Origin: an uncultured Clostridia bacterium
GTDB lineage: Bacteria > Bacillota_A > Clostridia > Christensenellales > Borkfalkiaceae
NCBI GenBank assembly: GCA_934292955.1
Contig: CAKQXZ010000045.1
Span: forward strand, 1-16,424
Direction: 5' to 3'
DNA length: 16,424 bases
Every line of letters begins with the position of its first letter. The first letter of the stretch is position 1. Below the pieces are notes generated by a model. It was not told where the DNA came from and searched no databases. It was given only the letters and a program-made list of their open reading frames with translations. Both the position numbers and the translations under genes were made by a program. Positions 7,698 to 15,084 of this stretch are shown here, one piece after another.

Positions 7698-7714
7698 ATA
7701 GTATGCTATACTAT
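7698..7714 (+). promoter_or_regulatory. operator-like inverted repeat over the -10 element
   Basis: ATAGTAT (7698-7704) and ATACTAT (7708-7714) form a perfect 7-bp inverted repeat with a 3-nt centre. It covers the whole extended -10 element, a common place for a repressor site. The sequence is AT-rich, so chance cannot be excluded, and no regulator is suggested by the motif itself. Confidence 0.35.
7704..7712 (+). promoter_or_regulatory. extended -10 promoter before the asp23-nusB operon
   Basis: TGCTATACT is an extended -10 element (TG-n-TATACT; hexamer 7707-7712). The -35 region 17 bp upstream (TATCAA) is poor, which extended -10 promoters tolerate. The predicted start is near 7719, giving a leader of about 50 nt before the ATG at 7771. 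This is the best promoter in the gap after spoIIIAH and would make the downstream genes independent of sporulation. Confidence 0.55.
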
Positions 7715-7717
7715 ATT

Positions 7718-7731
7718 TGCATAAGTATTCA
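7718..7731 (+). promoter_or_regulatory. ARG-box-like site
   Basis: TGCATAAGTATTCA matches the general ArgR/AhrC operator core TGAATwwwwATTCA at 12 of 14 positions, just downstream of the -10 element where bound ArgR would block transcription. An isolated TGAAT half-site (7695-7699) lies 23 bp upstream, close to the spacing of tandem ARG boxes. An argR gene lies in the same gene run (11076). Single ARG-box matches occur by chance in AT-rich DNA, so this is tentative. Confidence 0.3.
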
Positions 7732-7770
7732 TAGAGCGATTGATTTGTCGTTCGATTTGGTGGTGACATT

Positions 7771-8121
7771 ATGGCAGCAAAGAAAAATAAAAACGTTACT
7801 TCCGGTAAGGTCGTTTATAACGGCAGTATCGTACGCGGAATAGTGGTTTTAGCCGTTTCCGAAGTCGACGGAGTTGCATCCGCTAAAGATCACAACGGAA
7901 AACAGTCGGCTAAAGAAGAAGTAAAGATTACTTTTACGGAAGGTAAAAACGTCGAAGTCGATGTAAGCGTATCCGTTCGTTACGGATTCAATATTCCCGA
8001 CGTGGCGTATAATATACAGCAGAGTATTAAACACAACGTCGAAACCATGTCCGACTATAAGATCAAGAACGTAGACGTTCATGTGGTCGACGTCCTGTTC
8101 GACGAAAACGATTACGAATAA
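7771..8121 (+). CDS. Asp23/Gls24 family protein (YqhY type)
   Basis: Small cytoplasmic Asp23-family protein, 116 aa, with the family core of strand-rich halves (about residues 12-60 and 60-110), including VSEVDGVASAKD and YNIQQSIKHNVE. Position directly before nusB matches B. subtilis yqhY, which sits between accBC and nusB and affects acetyl-CoA carboxylase activity; here accBC are not adjacent, so that link is not shown. The start at 7771 has GGTGGTGA about 4 nt upstream. It is likely the first gene of the operon driven from about 7719. A second paralogue (15145) occupies the yloU position. Confidence 0.88.
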   Translation: MAAKKNKNVTSGKVVYNGSIVRGIVVLAVSEVDGVASAKDHNGKQSAKEEVKITFTEGKNVEVDVSVSVRYGFNIPDVAYNIQQSIKHNVETMSDYKIKNVDVHVVDVLFDENDYE

Positions 8122-8128
8122 ATATTAT

Positions 8129-8157
8129 AAGCCGCTTATATTTTTATGCGGCTTTTT
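8129..8157 (+). terminator. intrinsic terminator or attenuator between asp23 and nusB
   Basis: A 7-bp stem AAGCCGC (8129-8135) and GCGGCTT (8148-8154) with a 12-nt loop leads into a run of T residues (8153-8157). It lies 7 nt after the asp23 stop and 9 nt before the nusB ATG. Since nusB and the genes after it have no other clear promoter, it probably reduces rather than ends transcription of the run. Confidence 0.6.
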
Positions 8158-8166
8158 GGTTTGATT

Positions 8167-8577
8167 ATGAGAAAAGATGCAAGAGAAGCGGTTCTGATTT
8201 TACTTTACGGCGATTTATTCGTCGACGAACGGGATAGTGCGGAAACAGACAAATTTCTGGCAGAAAAAAAACTTAGCGATTCCGAAAAACTTTTTGCCAA
8301 AAATCTTTACGGAACGATTAACGAAAACAAAGATTATCTTCTGTCTGTAATAGGGGAGATCGCGCAAGGCTTTAACCTTAACAGAATTTTTCCGACAGAT
8401 AAATGCGCGTTGCTTATAGGAATGTGCGAAATGACTTATTTTCCAGACGTTCCTAAAATAGTTGCAATAGATGAAGCGGTTAATCTTTCTATGAAGTATT
8501 CGACGGAAAAAAGCAGTGATTTTGTTAACGGAATACTTGCCGAATACAAAAAGCGTCTGGAGAGTGCTGCCGAATGA
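8167..8577 (+). CDS. nusB: transcription antitermination factor NusB
   Basis: All-helical RNA-binding protein that, with NusE (ribosomal protein S10), assembles antitermination complexes on rRNA leader transcripts. It is 136 aa from ATG 8167; MRKDAREAVLILLYG fits the family start (RREAR...LYQ), whereas an ATG at 8146 falls in the hairpin preceding the gene. The C-terminal half is diagnostic: CALLIGMCEMTY, then VPKIVAIDEAVNLSMKYS and DFVNGILAEY. No Shine-Dalgarno sequence is visible. The middle is diverged from well-studied NusB proteins, but the VAIDEAV...FVNGIL pair is conclusive. The stop overlaps the folD start by 4 nt. Confidence 0.92.
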   Translation: MRKDAREAVLILLYGDLFVDERDSAETDKFLAEKKLSDSEKLFAKNLYGTINENKDYLLSVIGEIAQGFNLNRIFPTDKCALLIGMCEMTYFPDVPKIVAIDEAVNLSMKYSTEKSSDFVNGILAEYKKRLESAAE

Positions 8578-9428
8578 GTCATCTTATAGACGGTAAAGCC
8601 GTAGCCGCTAAAATCAGAGCGGAAATTAAAAAGCAGTGCGAAGAAATTTATATAAGAGACGGAAAACGTCCTAAACTCGCGATAGTTTTTGCAGGAAATA
8701 ATCCGGCATCGCAAATTTATGTTTCTTCCAAAGAAAAAGCTTGCGCCGAAGCGGGGATGGACTCGATAGTTCTCCGTTTACCCGAAGACGTAACGCAGGA
8801 AGATTTACAGAAAGCAGTCAAAGATTTATGCGACGATACGTCGGTAAACGGTGTAATGGTGCAGTTGCCGTTGCCGGACGGAATAGATTCTAAGCCCATT
8901 CTCGAATCTATTCCGTTTGAAAAAGACGTGGACGGGCTTTCGGCGATAAGTGCAGGCAGGGCGTTCCACGATGAAAAATGTCTTGTTCCTTGTACTCCGA
9001 AAGGAATAATTTGTTTACTTAAAGAGTACAATGTTCCGCTTGCGGGTAAACATGCGGTAATAGTAGGGAGAAGTAATCTTGTAGGTAAACCGCTGTCCGT
9101 TCTTTTGCTAAAAGAAAACTGCACGGTCACCGTTTGCCATTCAAAAACAGAAAATCTTCAATCATTTACTTTGAGTGCGGACATTCTCGTGTCGGCAGTA
9201 GGTAAGCCCTGTTTTATCAAAAAGGACATGGTAAAACAAGGAGCGACCGTAATTGACGTAGGCATTAACAGAACCGAGCATGGGCTTGTCGGCGACGTTG
9301 ACGATTCGGTTAAGAAAATTGCGGGATTGATTACGCCCGTACCCGGCGGAGTCGGGCCGATGACGGTCACGATGCTTATGCTTAACACAGTGGAAGCATA
9401 CGATTATCAAAGACATAATTTGTTGTAA
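8574..9428 (+). CDS. folD: bifunctional methylenetetrahydrofolate dehydrogenase / methenyltetrahydrofolate cyclohydrolase
   Basis: Interconverts 5,10-methylene- and 10-formyl-tetrahydrofolate with NADP, supplying one-carbon units for purines and formyl-Met. The 284 aa are family-typical. Seen: Y49 and K53 in SQIYVSSK (catalytic, matching Y52 and K56 of E. coli), VQLPLP (96-101), KDVDG (117-121), the nucleotide-binding GRSNLVGKP (165-173), VIDVGINR (226-233) and the closing PGGVGPMT (257-264). ATG 8574 overlaps the nusB TGA; GGAG lies about 13 nt upstream within nusB. In Bacillus xseA, xseB, ispA and dxs follow; here tlyA comes after only 39 nt. Confidence 0.97.
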   Translation: MSHLIDGKAVAAKIRAEIKKQCEEIYIRDGKRPKLAIVFAGNNPASQIYVSSKEKACAEAGMDSIVLRLPEDVTQEDLQKAVKDLCDDTSVNGVMVQLPLPDGIDSKPILESIPFEKDVDGLSAISAGRAFHDEKCLVPCTPKGIICLLKEYNVPLAGKHAVIVGRSNLVGKPLSVLLLKENCTVTVCHSKTENLQSFTLSADILVSAVGKPCFIKKDMVKQGATVIDVGINRTEHGLVGDVDDSVKKIAGLITPVPGGVGPMTVTMLMLNTVEAYDYQRHNLL

Positions 9429-9467
9429 AATTTTCCATAAAATGCTGTATTTTCAAAACTATTTCAA

Positions 9468-10232
9468 ATGCGCTTAGATAAATTTCTTTTTGAAAACAAC
9501 TTTTATTCTTCACGAAACAAGGCGTTTGAAGCAATCGCTCGCGGTGAAGTTTTTGTTAACGGAAAAGCTGTTACAAAACCGTCGTCCGACGTCACGGAAA
9601 ACGATAACATAAAGATTAGTTCCGAGAATAAACCATACGTTTCGTTAGGCGGTTATAAACTTGCTTGCGCAGTAGAAAAGTTTTCACCCGAAATCGACGG
9701 AAAAGTTTTTATCGACGTAGGCGCATCCACAGGCGGCTTTACCGACTGTCTGCTGAGAAACGGAGCAAAAAAAGTTTATTGCGTAGACGTAGGCGAAGGG
9801 TTGCTTGATAAAAGCATCGCTGCCGATCCCAAGGTTGTTGTGATGGATAACACGAATGCACGCTTTCTGACCGAAAAAGATTTCGACGAAAAGGCGGACG
9901 GGATCGTTGTCGATTGCAGTTTTATATCTCTCGAATATATTATACCGCCGCTGCCGTCGCTGCTTAACGAAAGCGGGTATATTCTCGCCTTGATTAAGCC
10001 GCAGTTTGAAACCGGCGGAAAAACGCATATGAAACACGGCGTGCTTCGGGACGATAAAGAAAGGTATCGCATTCTCGAAAAAATTTATTCGACGATTATA
10101 AGTTACGGACTGAAATTTCGCGGTCTATGTCTTGCGACGAAAGACGATAAAAAGAATAAAGAATATATCGCCTATATTTCAAAATCAGGTGAAAACGTTG
10201 AGTTTGACGAAGCGTTTTCTTCAACGTTGTAA
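9468..10232 (+). CDS. tlyA: TlyA family S4/FtsJ-type rRNA methyltransferase
   Basis: Putative cytoplasmic SAM-dependent 2'-O-methyltransferase of rRNA; named hemolysin A in early work, YqxC in Bacillus. The 254 aa contain an N-terminal S4 RNA-binding domain (about residues 1-50, starting MRLDKFLFE) and an FtsJ-type Rossmann domain: linker GGYKL (61-65, K64), SAM site DVGASTGGF (83-91), acidic DVG (107-109), VVDCSF (147-152, D149) and LIKPQFE (175-181, K177). K64, D149 and K177 match the catalytic Lys/Asp/Lys of this fold. There is no Shine-Dalgarno sequence in the AT-rich 39-nt leader, and the only other upstream ATG (9442) is out of frame. Confidence 0.92.
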   Translation: MRLDKFLFENNFYSSRNKAFEAIARGEVFVNGKAVTKPSSDVTENDNIKISSENKPYVSLGGYKLACAVEKFSPEIDGKVFIDVGASTGGFTDCLLRNGAKKVYCVDVGEGLLDKSIAADPKVVVMDNTNARFLTEKDFDEKADGIVVDCSFISLEYIIPPLPSLLNESGYILALIKPQFETGGKTHMKHGVLRDDKERYRILEKIYSTIISYGLKFRGLCLATKDDKKNKEYIAYISKSGENVEFDEAFSSTL

Positions 10233-10267
10233 AAACCGTACTTATTTTGTTTAACGGTTAATTGTTT

Positions 10268-11083
10268 ATGAAAGTTGGTCTTATAATTAAAAACGACGCG
10301 CGGTCTGCAGAAACTGTAAAACTTTTCTGCAATGACGTAAAAGCAGATTTTTTTAATCTTGAAAAAAGTGAAAAAATTCCTGATATAATCGCTTGTTTTG
10401 GCGGTGATGGCAGTTTTTTGCGCGCAGTTCCGTTTGCAATTAAATATGATGTTCCGATTGTTTCGGTCAATACCGGAACTTTGGGTTTTTTAAGTTCTTT
10501 CGGAAGCGATGAAAAAAATTCGTTCATACGCGTGATAACAGACAATTTATTTGATACGGAAGAAATACCGTTGTTTTCGGCAAAGATAACCGACAGACAA
10601 ACAAAAGAAAAACAAGAATTTCTTTTTGTTAACGAAGCGACGATACAACGCGTTACGGACTCGCTAAGTTACAACGGAGCAATTTCGCTTTGCGTGTGTG
10701 CCGACGGGAAACCGTGTCAGAAATTTGTATCTGACGGAGTAATCGTCGCATCGCCGATAGGCTCGACGGCTTATTCGCTTTCTGCGGGCGGGGCAATATT
10801 ATCGCCCGAACTTGACGGAATGATTATAACGCCGCTTTGTCCGCATACGGTGAGCGCAAGACCTATAGTCGTTTCGGCAAAATCGGTTATTTCTGTTACC
10901 ACGGGCGATAAAACTCACGATTGCGCCTTACTTACAGACGGTGTATACAGAAAAACCGTTAAAAAAGACGATACTATTACCGTAAAGAAAACAGATAAAA
11001 AACTTAAAATCATTGCGGGGAGCAAGGATTTTTACGAAAAACTGAATGAAAAACTACTGAAGTGGGGAGAAGGCTATGTCTAA
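10268..11083 (+). CDS. nadK: NAD kinase
   Basis: Phosphorylates NAD to NADP with ATP or polyphosphate. From ATG 10268 it is 271 aa, a normal size. Seen: the GGDG signature in FGGDGSFLRA (44-53), NTGTLGFL (68-75), VNE (121-123), and the second diagnostic block GSTAYSLSAGG (165-175). A TTG two codons upstream is less likely. The leader lacks a Shine-Dalgarno sequence. The last 8 nt overlap argR. Position between tlyA and argR is the conserved one in Firmicutes. Confidence 0.96.
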   Translation: MKVGLIIKNDARSAETVKLFCNDVKADFFNLEKSEKIPDIIACFGGDGSFLRAVPFAIKYDVPIVSVNTGTLGFLSSFGSDEKNSFIRVITDNLFDTEEIPLFSAKITDRQTKEKQEFLFVNEATIQRVTDSLSYNGAISLCVCADGKPCQKFVSDGVIVASPIGSTAYSLSAGGAILSPELDGMIITPLCPHTVSARPIVVSAKSVISVTTGDKTHDCALLTDGVYRKTVKKDDTITVKKTDKKLKIIAGSKDFYEKLNEKLLKWGEGYV

Positions 11084-11525
11084 AATCAAACGCCAGCAAA
11101 AAATTCTCGATGTAATCAAACAATACGAGATAGAAACTCAGGAAGAATTGATAAACGTATTAAGAAACGCGAACTATGACGTTACTCAGGCGACGGTTTC
11201 GAGAGATATAAACGAACTGCAACTGATAAAAGTTGCGGGAATGCAAAAGAAATATCGGTACGCGCAAGTAACACAGGGTAATTCTATAGATAACGCAAAG
11301 TTTTTATCGCTTTTCAAAGCTGCCGTTATTTCGATTGAAGCGGCACAGAATATGGTCGTCGTAAAAACTCTTATCAGTAATGCAAATCCTGTCGCAGCTA
11401 CGGTCGATAGTCTTAATTACGACGAAATTCTCGGCTCGGTTGCGGGCGACGATACCTTGCTTATAGTTACGCACAATAACAACGAAGCTCAAAACGTCGT
11501 TGCAAAACTTAACGCTTTATTGTAA
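11076..11525 (+). CDS. argR: arginine repressor ArgR/AhrC
   Basis: Arginine-sensing hexameric regulator of arginine biosynthesis and breakdown genes. The 149 aa comprise an N-terminal winged helix (about 1-70) with the recognition-helix signature TQATVSRDINEL (37-48), and a C-terminal oligomerisation and arginine-binding domain (about 78-149) with EILGSVAGDDTLLIV; the GDDT acidic pair needed for arginine binding is present. The loop where AhrC has TLPGNAN reads TLISNAN here. The ATG lies inside the end of nadK, preceded by GGGGAGAAGG, so translation is coupled or independent. No arginine pathway gene is in the window. Confidence 0.95.
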   Translation: MSKIKRQQKILDVIKQYEIETQEELINVLRNANYDVTQATVSRDINELQLIKVAGMQKKYRYAQVTQGNSIDNAKFLSLFKAAVISIEAAQNMVVVKTLISNANPVAATVDSLNYDEILGSVAGDDTLLIVTHNNNEAQNVVAKLNALL

Positions 11526-11553
11526 AAGCGATAAAAATCGGCAATAATCTGAA

Positions 11554-13245
11554 ATGCTTAATCATTTACGAATTAAAAACGTCGCGCTTATCACAGAAGC
11601 GGAAATCGACTTTTGCGAAGGTCTTAATATTCTTTCGGGTGAAACAGGCGCGGGCAAGTCGGTTATTCTCGACTCGTTAAATTTTGTTCTCGGCGCAAAA
11701 GCCGATAAAACAATGATACGCTACGGCGAACAGTTTTGTCTTGTCGAAGCGTCTTTTTCGCGTATATCCGACGACGTTCGCGATATACTCGACGAATTCG
11801 ATATCGAATATTCCGACGATATTATAATTAAGCGAAAGTTCGATGTTAACGGAAACGGATATATACGGCTTAACGGCGAAAGCGTTACCGCGGGAATGCT
11901 GAAAAAAATTACGTCGCTCCTTGTCGACGTTCACGGACAGAGCGATCATTTCGTTTTATTATCCAAGACAAAACAAATCGAATGCATAGATCAGGGCGCA
12001 GACGTAGAAACGTATAAGAACAGACTTAAGGAAATCTGCGCCGAAATTAAATCGCTTGACGAAAAACTTGAGTTGCTCGGCGGGGATCCCGACGAACGCG
12101 CGCGAAAAATAGATATTTTTGATTTTCAGATAAAAGAAATTCAAAGCGCGGAACTGAAAGACGGCGAAGAATCAGACCTTCTTGCCGTAAGAGAAAGACT
12201 TCAGAATGCAGAAAGAATATCTCAAGGCTTATCAGCCGTTTACGACGCGTTATCGGGTGAAAGCGGAGCAACCGACGCAATTATTGCAGCCGAACAGAGT
12301 TTGCGACCGATTTCCGGTATAGATACGCTTTTTGAAAAATTAGCCGAAAGACTTGATTCGGTTCGCGATGAAGTAAACGACATAAGCGACTCGGCGCGAG
12401 AATATCTCGATTCGCTCGATACAGATGCAGATCCCGATTATATAGAGCAGAGAATAGAAGTTTACCGCAGATTAAAAAGAAAGTACGGGCAAAGTTTATC
12501 CGAGATTAACGCATTTTGCGAAAAAGCAGCCGAAGAGCGCGATGCGCTTATAGATTCGGATGAAGAAATAAAGCGCATAGACGCCGAACGTAAAAAGCTT
12601 ATAGACGAGTATTACGGCGTGTGCATGGATTTATCGGCAAAGAGAAAAGAATATTCGGCGGATTTTGCCAAACGAGTAAAAGAAAAACTTGCCGAACTCG
12701 GAATGCCGCATGCGGAATTTTGTATCGACTATGCCGAGCTTCCTGAAAAAGAAGAGATTTCGGTATTCTATCCGTCCGGTATAGACAAAGCCGAATTTAT
12801 GTTTTCGGCAAACGCGGGAGAGCCTGTAAAACCGTTATCGAAGATAATAAGCGGCGGCGAAATGAGCAGATTTATGCTCGCCTTAAAAACACAGTCCGCA
12901 TCCGCTTGCGACACATATGTATTTGATGAAATAGACGCGGGTATAAGCGGGCATATCGCATCTGTAGTTGCAAATAATTTCGCGCGTATTTCCTTGAAAA
13001 AACAGATAATTGCCATTTCGCATCTTCCGCAAATAAGCGCGATGAGCGACGTATCTTATCTAATTGAAAAGGTTGAAACCGACGGCAAAACTTATACGAC
13101 AGTCAATCGACTTGACGATGATAAAAAAGTTTATGAAATACTTCGGCTTGTCGGCGGCGGCACGGACGATCCTGTCGCGATAAAACACGCACGGAATATG
13201 ATCGAACGGGCAACCGAATATAAAGAAACGCTTAAAAAACAATGA
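11554..13245 (+). CDS. recN: DNA repair protein RecN
   Basis: SMC-like ATPase that gathers and tethers broken DNA ends in double-strand break repair. The 563 aa have the expected plan: MLNHLRIKNVALI start, Walker A GETGAGKS (30-37), VDVHGQSDH (128-136), long coiled-coil arms (about 150-390), ABC signature ISGGEMSRF (about 432-440) and Walker B YVFDEIDAGISG (about 454-465). The start matches the family exactly, although no Shine-Dalgarno sequence is seen. No LexA-type operator is evident in the 28-nt gap before it. In Bacillus spoIVB and spo0A follow recN; here a glycosidase gene starts inside the recN stop codon. Confidence 0.97.
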   Translation: MLNHLRIKNVALITEAEIDFCEGLNILSGETGAGKSVILDSLNFVLGAKADKTMIRYGEQFCLVEASFSRISDDVRDILDEFDIEYSDDIIIKRKFDVNGNGYIRLNGESVTAGMLKKITSLLVDVHGQSDHFVLLSKTKQIECIDQGADVETYKNRLKEICAEIKSLDEKLELLGGDPDERARKIDIFDFQIKEIQSAELKDGEESDLLAVRERLQNAERISQGLSAVYDALSGESGATDAIIAAEQSLRPISGIDTLFEKLAERLDSVRDEVNDISDSAREYLDSLDTDADPDYIEQRIEVYRRLKRKYGQSLSEINAFCEKAAEERDALIDSDEEIKRIDAERKKLIDEYYGVCMDLSAKRKEYSADFAKRVKEKLAELGMPHAEFCIDYAELPEKEEISVFYPSGIDKAEFMFSANAGEPVKPLSKIISGGEMSRFMLALKTQSASACDTYVFDEIDAGISGHIASVVANNFARISLKKQIIAISHLPQISAMSDVSYLIEKVETDGKTYTTVNRLDDDKKVYEILRLVGGGTDDPVAIKHARNMIERATEYKETLKKQ

Positions 13246-14981
13246 ATCTGATTTGCGATTATAAAATTGAAGATATACCGCATTCCGAATATCCGCGTCC
13301 GCAATTTCGTCGAGACGACTATCATTGTCTTAACGGAATGTGGCGTTTTGCCGTCAGAAAAGCTGGGGAGTCTTTAAGTAAATACGATAAACAAATTATC
13401 GTGCCGTTTTCTCCCGAAACGTTAAACTCGTGTATAGAAAACGTTTTTGTAACGCCGTCGGACAGATTATATTACGGCAGAAATTTTACAGTCGAAAAAG
13501 AATGGCTTACAAAAACGACTCTGTTGCATTTCGGCGCGGTTGACTATTCGTGCGACGTTTTTGTCAACGGCAAACTTGCGGGCTCTCACGAAGGCGGATA
13601 TACGGCGTTTTCTATCGATATTTCTCCGTTTATATTCGAAGGCGAAAATTCACTTGACGTTGTGGTATGCGACCCGACCGAAGAATCGCAGGGCGGCAGG
13701 GGTAAACAAAAAACCGACCGCGGCGGAATATGGTATACCGCACAGAGCGGTATATGGCAAACGGTCTGGATAGAGAATGTGCCGAAAAAGCATATTGAAG
13801 ATATTTCGATTACCACCGATCCCATAAAAAAACAAGTAAAAATCAGCGTTTCATATTATGGTGAAAAACAATATAAAGTTTTTGACGGTAAAAAACTTAT
13901 TTTAGAAGGGCGAACAGACGACGAAATATTACTCGATTACGACTTTGTTTTGTGGTCACCCGAAAAGCCTAAACTTTATAACGTCATACTTGAATGCGGC
14001 GAAGATAAAGTGTATACATATTTCGGAGTGCGGTCTTTCGGTATCGATACCGACGCAAACGGGATCAAACGCTTAACACTTAACGGTAAACCTTATTTTT
14101 TCAGCGGATTACTCGATCAAGGCTATTGGCCCGACGGTCTTCTTACGCCGCCGAGCGATCTTGCGGTTATAAACGAACTTAAACTTGTTAAACGAATGGG
14201 GTTCAACACCCTTCGCAAGCATATTAAAATCGAAAGTATGCGGTGGTATTACCACTGCGACCGATTGGGAATCATCGTCTGGCAGGATTTTGTTAACGGG
14301 GGCGGCGAATATTCGTTTACAAGTATTGCGGCAAAGCCGTTTCTCGGTTTTATTCATAACGACGCCGATTACAAGTATTTCGCACGGGAAGACGAGCGCG
14401 GCAGAAAACGTTTTACAGCCGAATGGCAAGAGACGGTCGGTCAGTTAAAAAATTGCACTTGTATTGCGATGTGGACGATTTTTAACGAAGGCTGGGGGCA
14501 GTTCGACAGCGAAAAAATTGCATATGCCGTTAAAAAGACCGACCCGACAAGAATTGTGGAAAGCGTAAGCGGATGGCACGACTACAAGAAAAAATGCGAT
14601 ATACGAAGCTTGCATATTTATTATACAAAACTTAAAGTGCCTAAAGATAATCGCCCCGTTACATTCAGCGAATTCGGCGGCTATTCATATAAAATTGACG
14701 GACACGTTTTCGACGAAAAAAAGACTTTCGGGTATAAGAAATTCAAAACGTCGGAAAAATATATTGCGGCGTTAAAGAAACTTTATATAAACAAAGTCGC
14801 GCCGTTGATTAAGAAAAGGCTTTGCGGATGCATTTATACACAACTATCGGATGTTGAAGACGAATTGAACGGTCTTGTTACATACGATCGCAAAAAAGTC
14901 AAGATCGCGCGGACGAGTATGTATAGTCTGAATAACGAATTATATACCTGTTTTGCAGATGCGATATGCAAAAAGAAATAA
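13242..14981 (+). CDS. glycoside hydrolase family 2 protein (beta-galactosidase/glucuronidase-like, intracellular)
   Basis: Retaining glycosidase of the beta-galactosidase superfamily; the sugar it acts on is unknown. Domains in the 579 aa: sugar-binding jelly roll (about 25-180; LYYGRNF, VFVNGKLAGSHEGGYTAF), an Ig-like domain (about 183-270) and a TIM barrel (about 272-575) opening LTLNGKPYFFSG. The acid/base is E416 in FNEGWG (414-419) and the nucleophile is probably E477 in FSEFGG (475-480). RKHIKIE and DRLGIIVWQDF are typical GH2 blocks. No signal peptide or wall anchor is present, so it should act on imported oligosaccharides. It is much shorter than LacZ (about 1,020 aa), lacking C-terminal domains. 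The ATG overlaps the recN stop (ATGA) and there is no Shine-Dalgarno sequence, so it looks translationally coupled to a DNA-repair gene. No transporter or sugar regulator is nearby. Confidence 0.9.
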   Translation: MNLICDYKIEDIPHSEYPRPQFRRDDYHCLNGMWRFAVRKAGESLSKYDKQIIVPFSPETLNSCIENVFVTPSDRLYYGRNFTVEKEWLTKTTLLHFGAVDYSCDVFVNGKLAGSHEGGYTAFSIDISPFIFEGENSLDVVVCDPTEESQGGRGKQKTDRGGIWYTAQSGIWQTVWIENVPKKHIEDISITTDPIKKQVKISVSYYGEKQYKVFDGKKLILEGRTDDEILLDYDFVLWSPEKPKLYNVILECGEDKVYTYFGVRSFGIDTDANGIKRLTLNGKPYFFSGLLDQGYWPDGLLTPPSDLAVINELKLVKRMGFNTLRKHIKIESMRWYYHCDRLGIIVWQDFVNGGGEYSFTSIAAKPFLGFIHNDADYKYFAREDERGRKRFTAEWQETVGQLKNCTCIAMWTIFNEGWGQFDSEKIAYAVKKTDPTRIVESVSGWHDYKKKCDIRSLHIYYTKLKVPKDNRPVTFSEFGGYSYKIDGHVFDEKKTFGYKKFKTSEKYIAALKKLYINKVAPLIKKRLCGCIYTQLSDVEDELNGLVTYDRKKVKIARTSMYSLNNELYTCFADAICKKK

Positions 14982-15010
14982 AAAACGCCGTAATGATAAT
15001 AGGCATTTTT
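14981..15010 (+). terminator. weak terminator-like hairpin after the GH2 gene
   Basis: AAAAACGCC (14981-14989) pairs with GGCATTTTT (15002-15010) except for one C-A mismatch, with a 12-nt loop, and the 3' arm ends in five T residues. The GC core is only three pairs, so the hairpin is weak, but it lies directly after the last gene of the nusB-recN-GH2 run and before a new promoter. Confidence 0.4.
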
Positions 15011-15084
15011 CTGAAATTTGCAAAACAGATAATAATTTTTAATCAAGCAAAAGAGCATAAAAGCACAAATAACCGATTTTTTTC

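Noticed and set aside
8146..8166. Upstream ATG for nusB at 8146
   Set aside because: It lies in the terminator-like hairpin; the family-typical start (MRKDAREAV) begins at 8167.
10236..10259. 6-bp inverted repeat AACCGT/ACGGTT between tlyA and nadK
   Set aside because: Too short, with a 14-nt loop and no following T run; not convincing as a terminator or operator.
11526..11553. SOS (LexA) operator before recN
   Set aside because: I looked for CGAAC-n4-GTTCG-like sequence because recN is often SOS-controlled; nothing similar is present.
11796..11809. Perfect 14-bp palindrome ATTCGATATCGAAT
   Set aside because: It is inside recN, encodes ordinary residues (Phe-Asp-Ile-Glu), and is far from any promoter; probably chance, built from frequent GAT/GAA/TTC codons.
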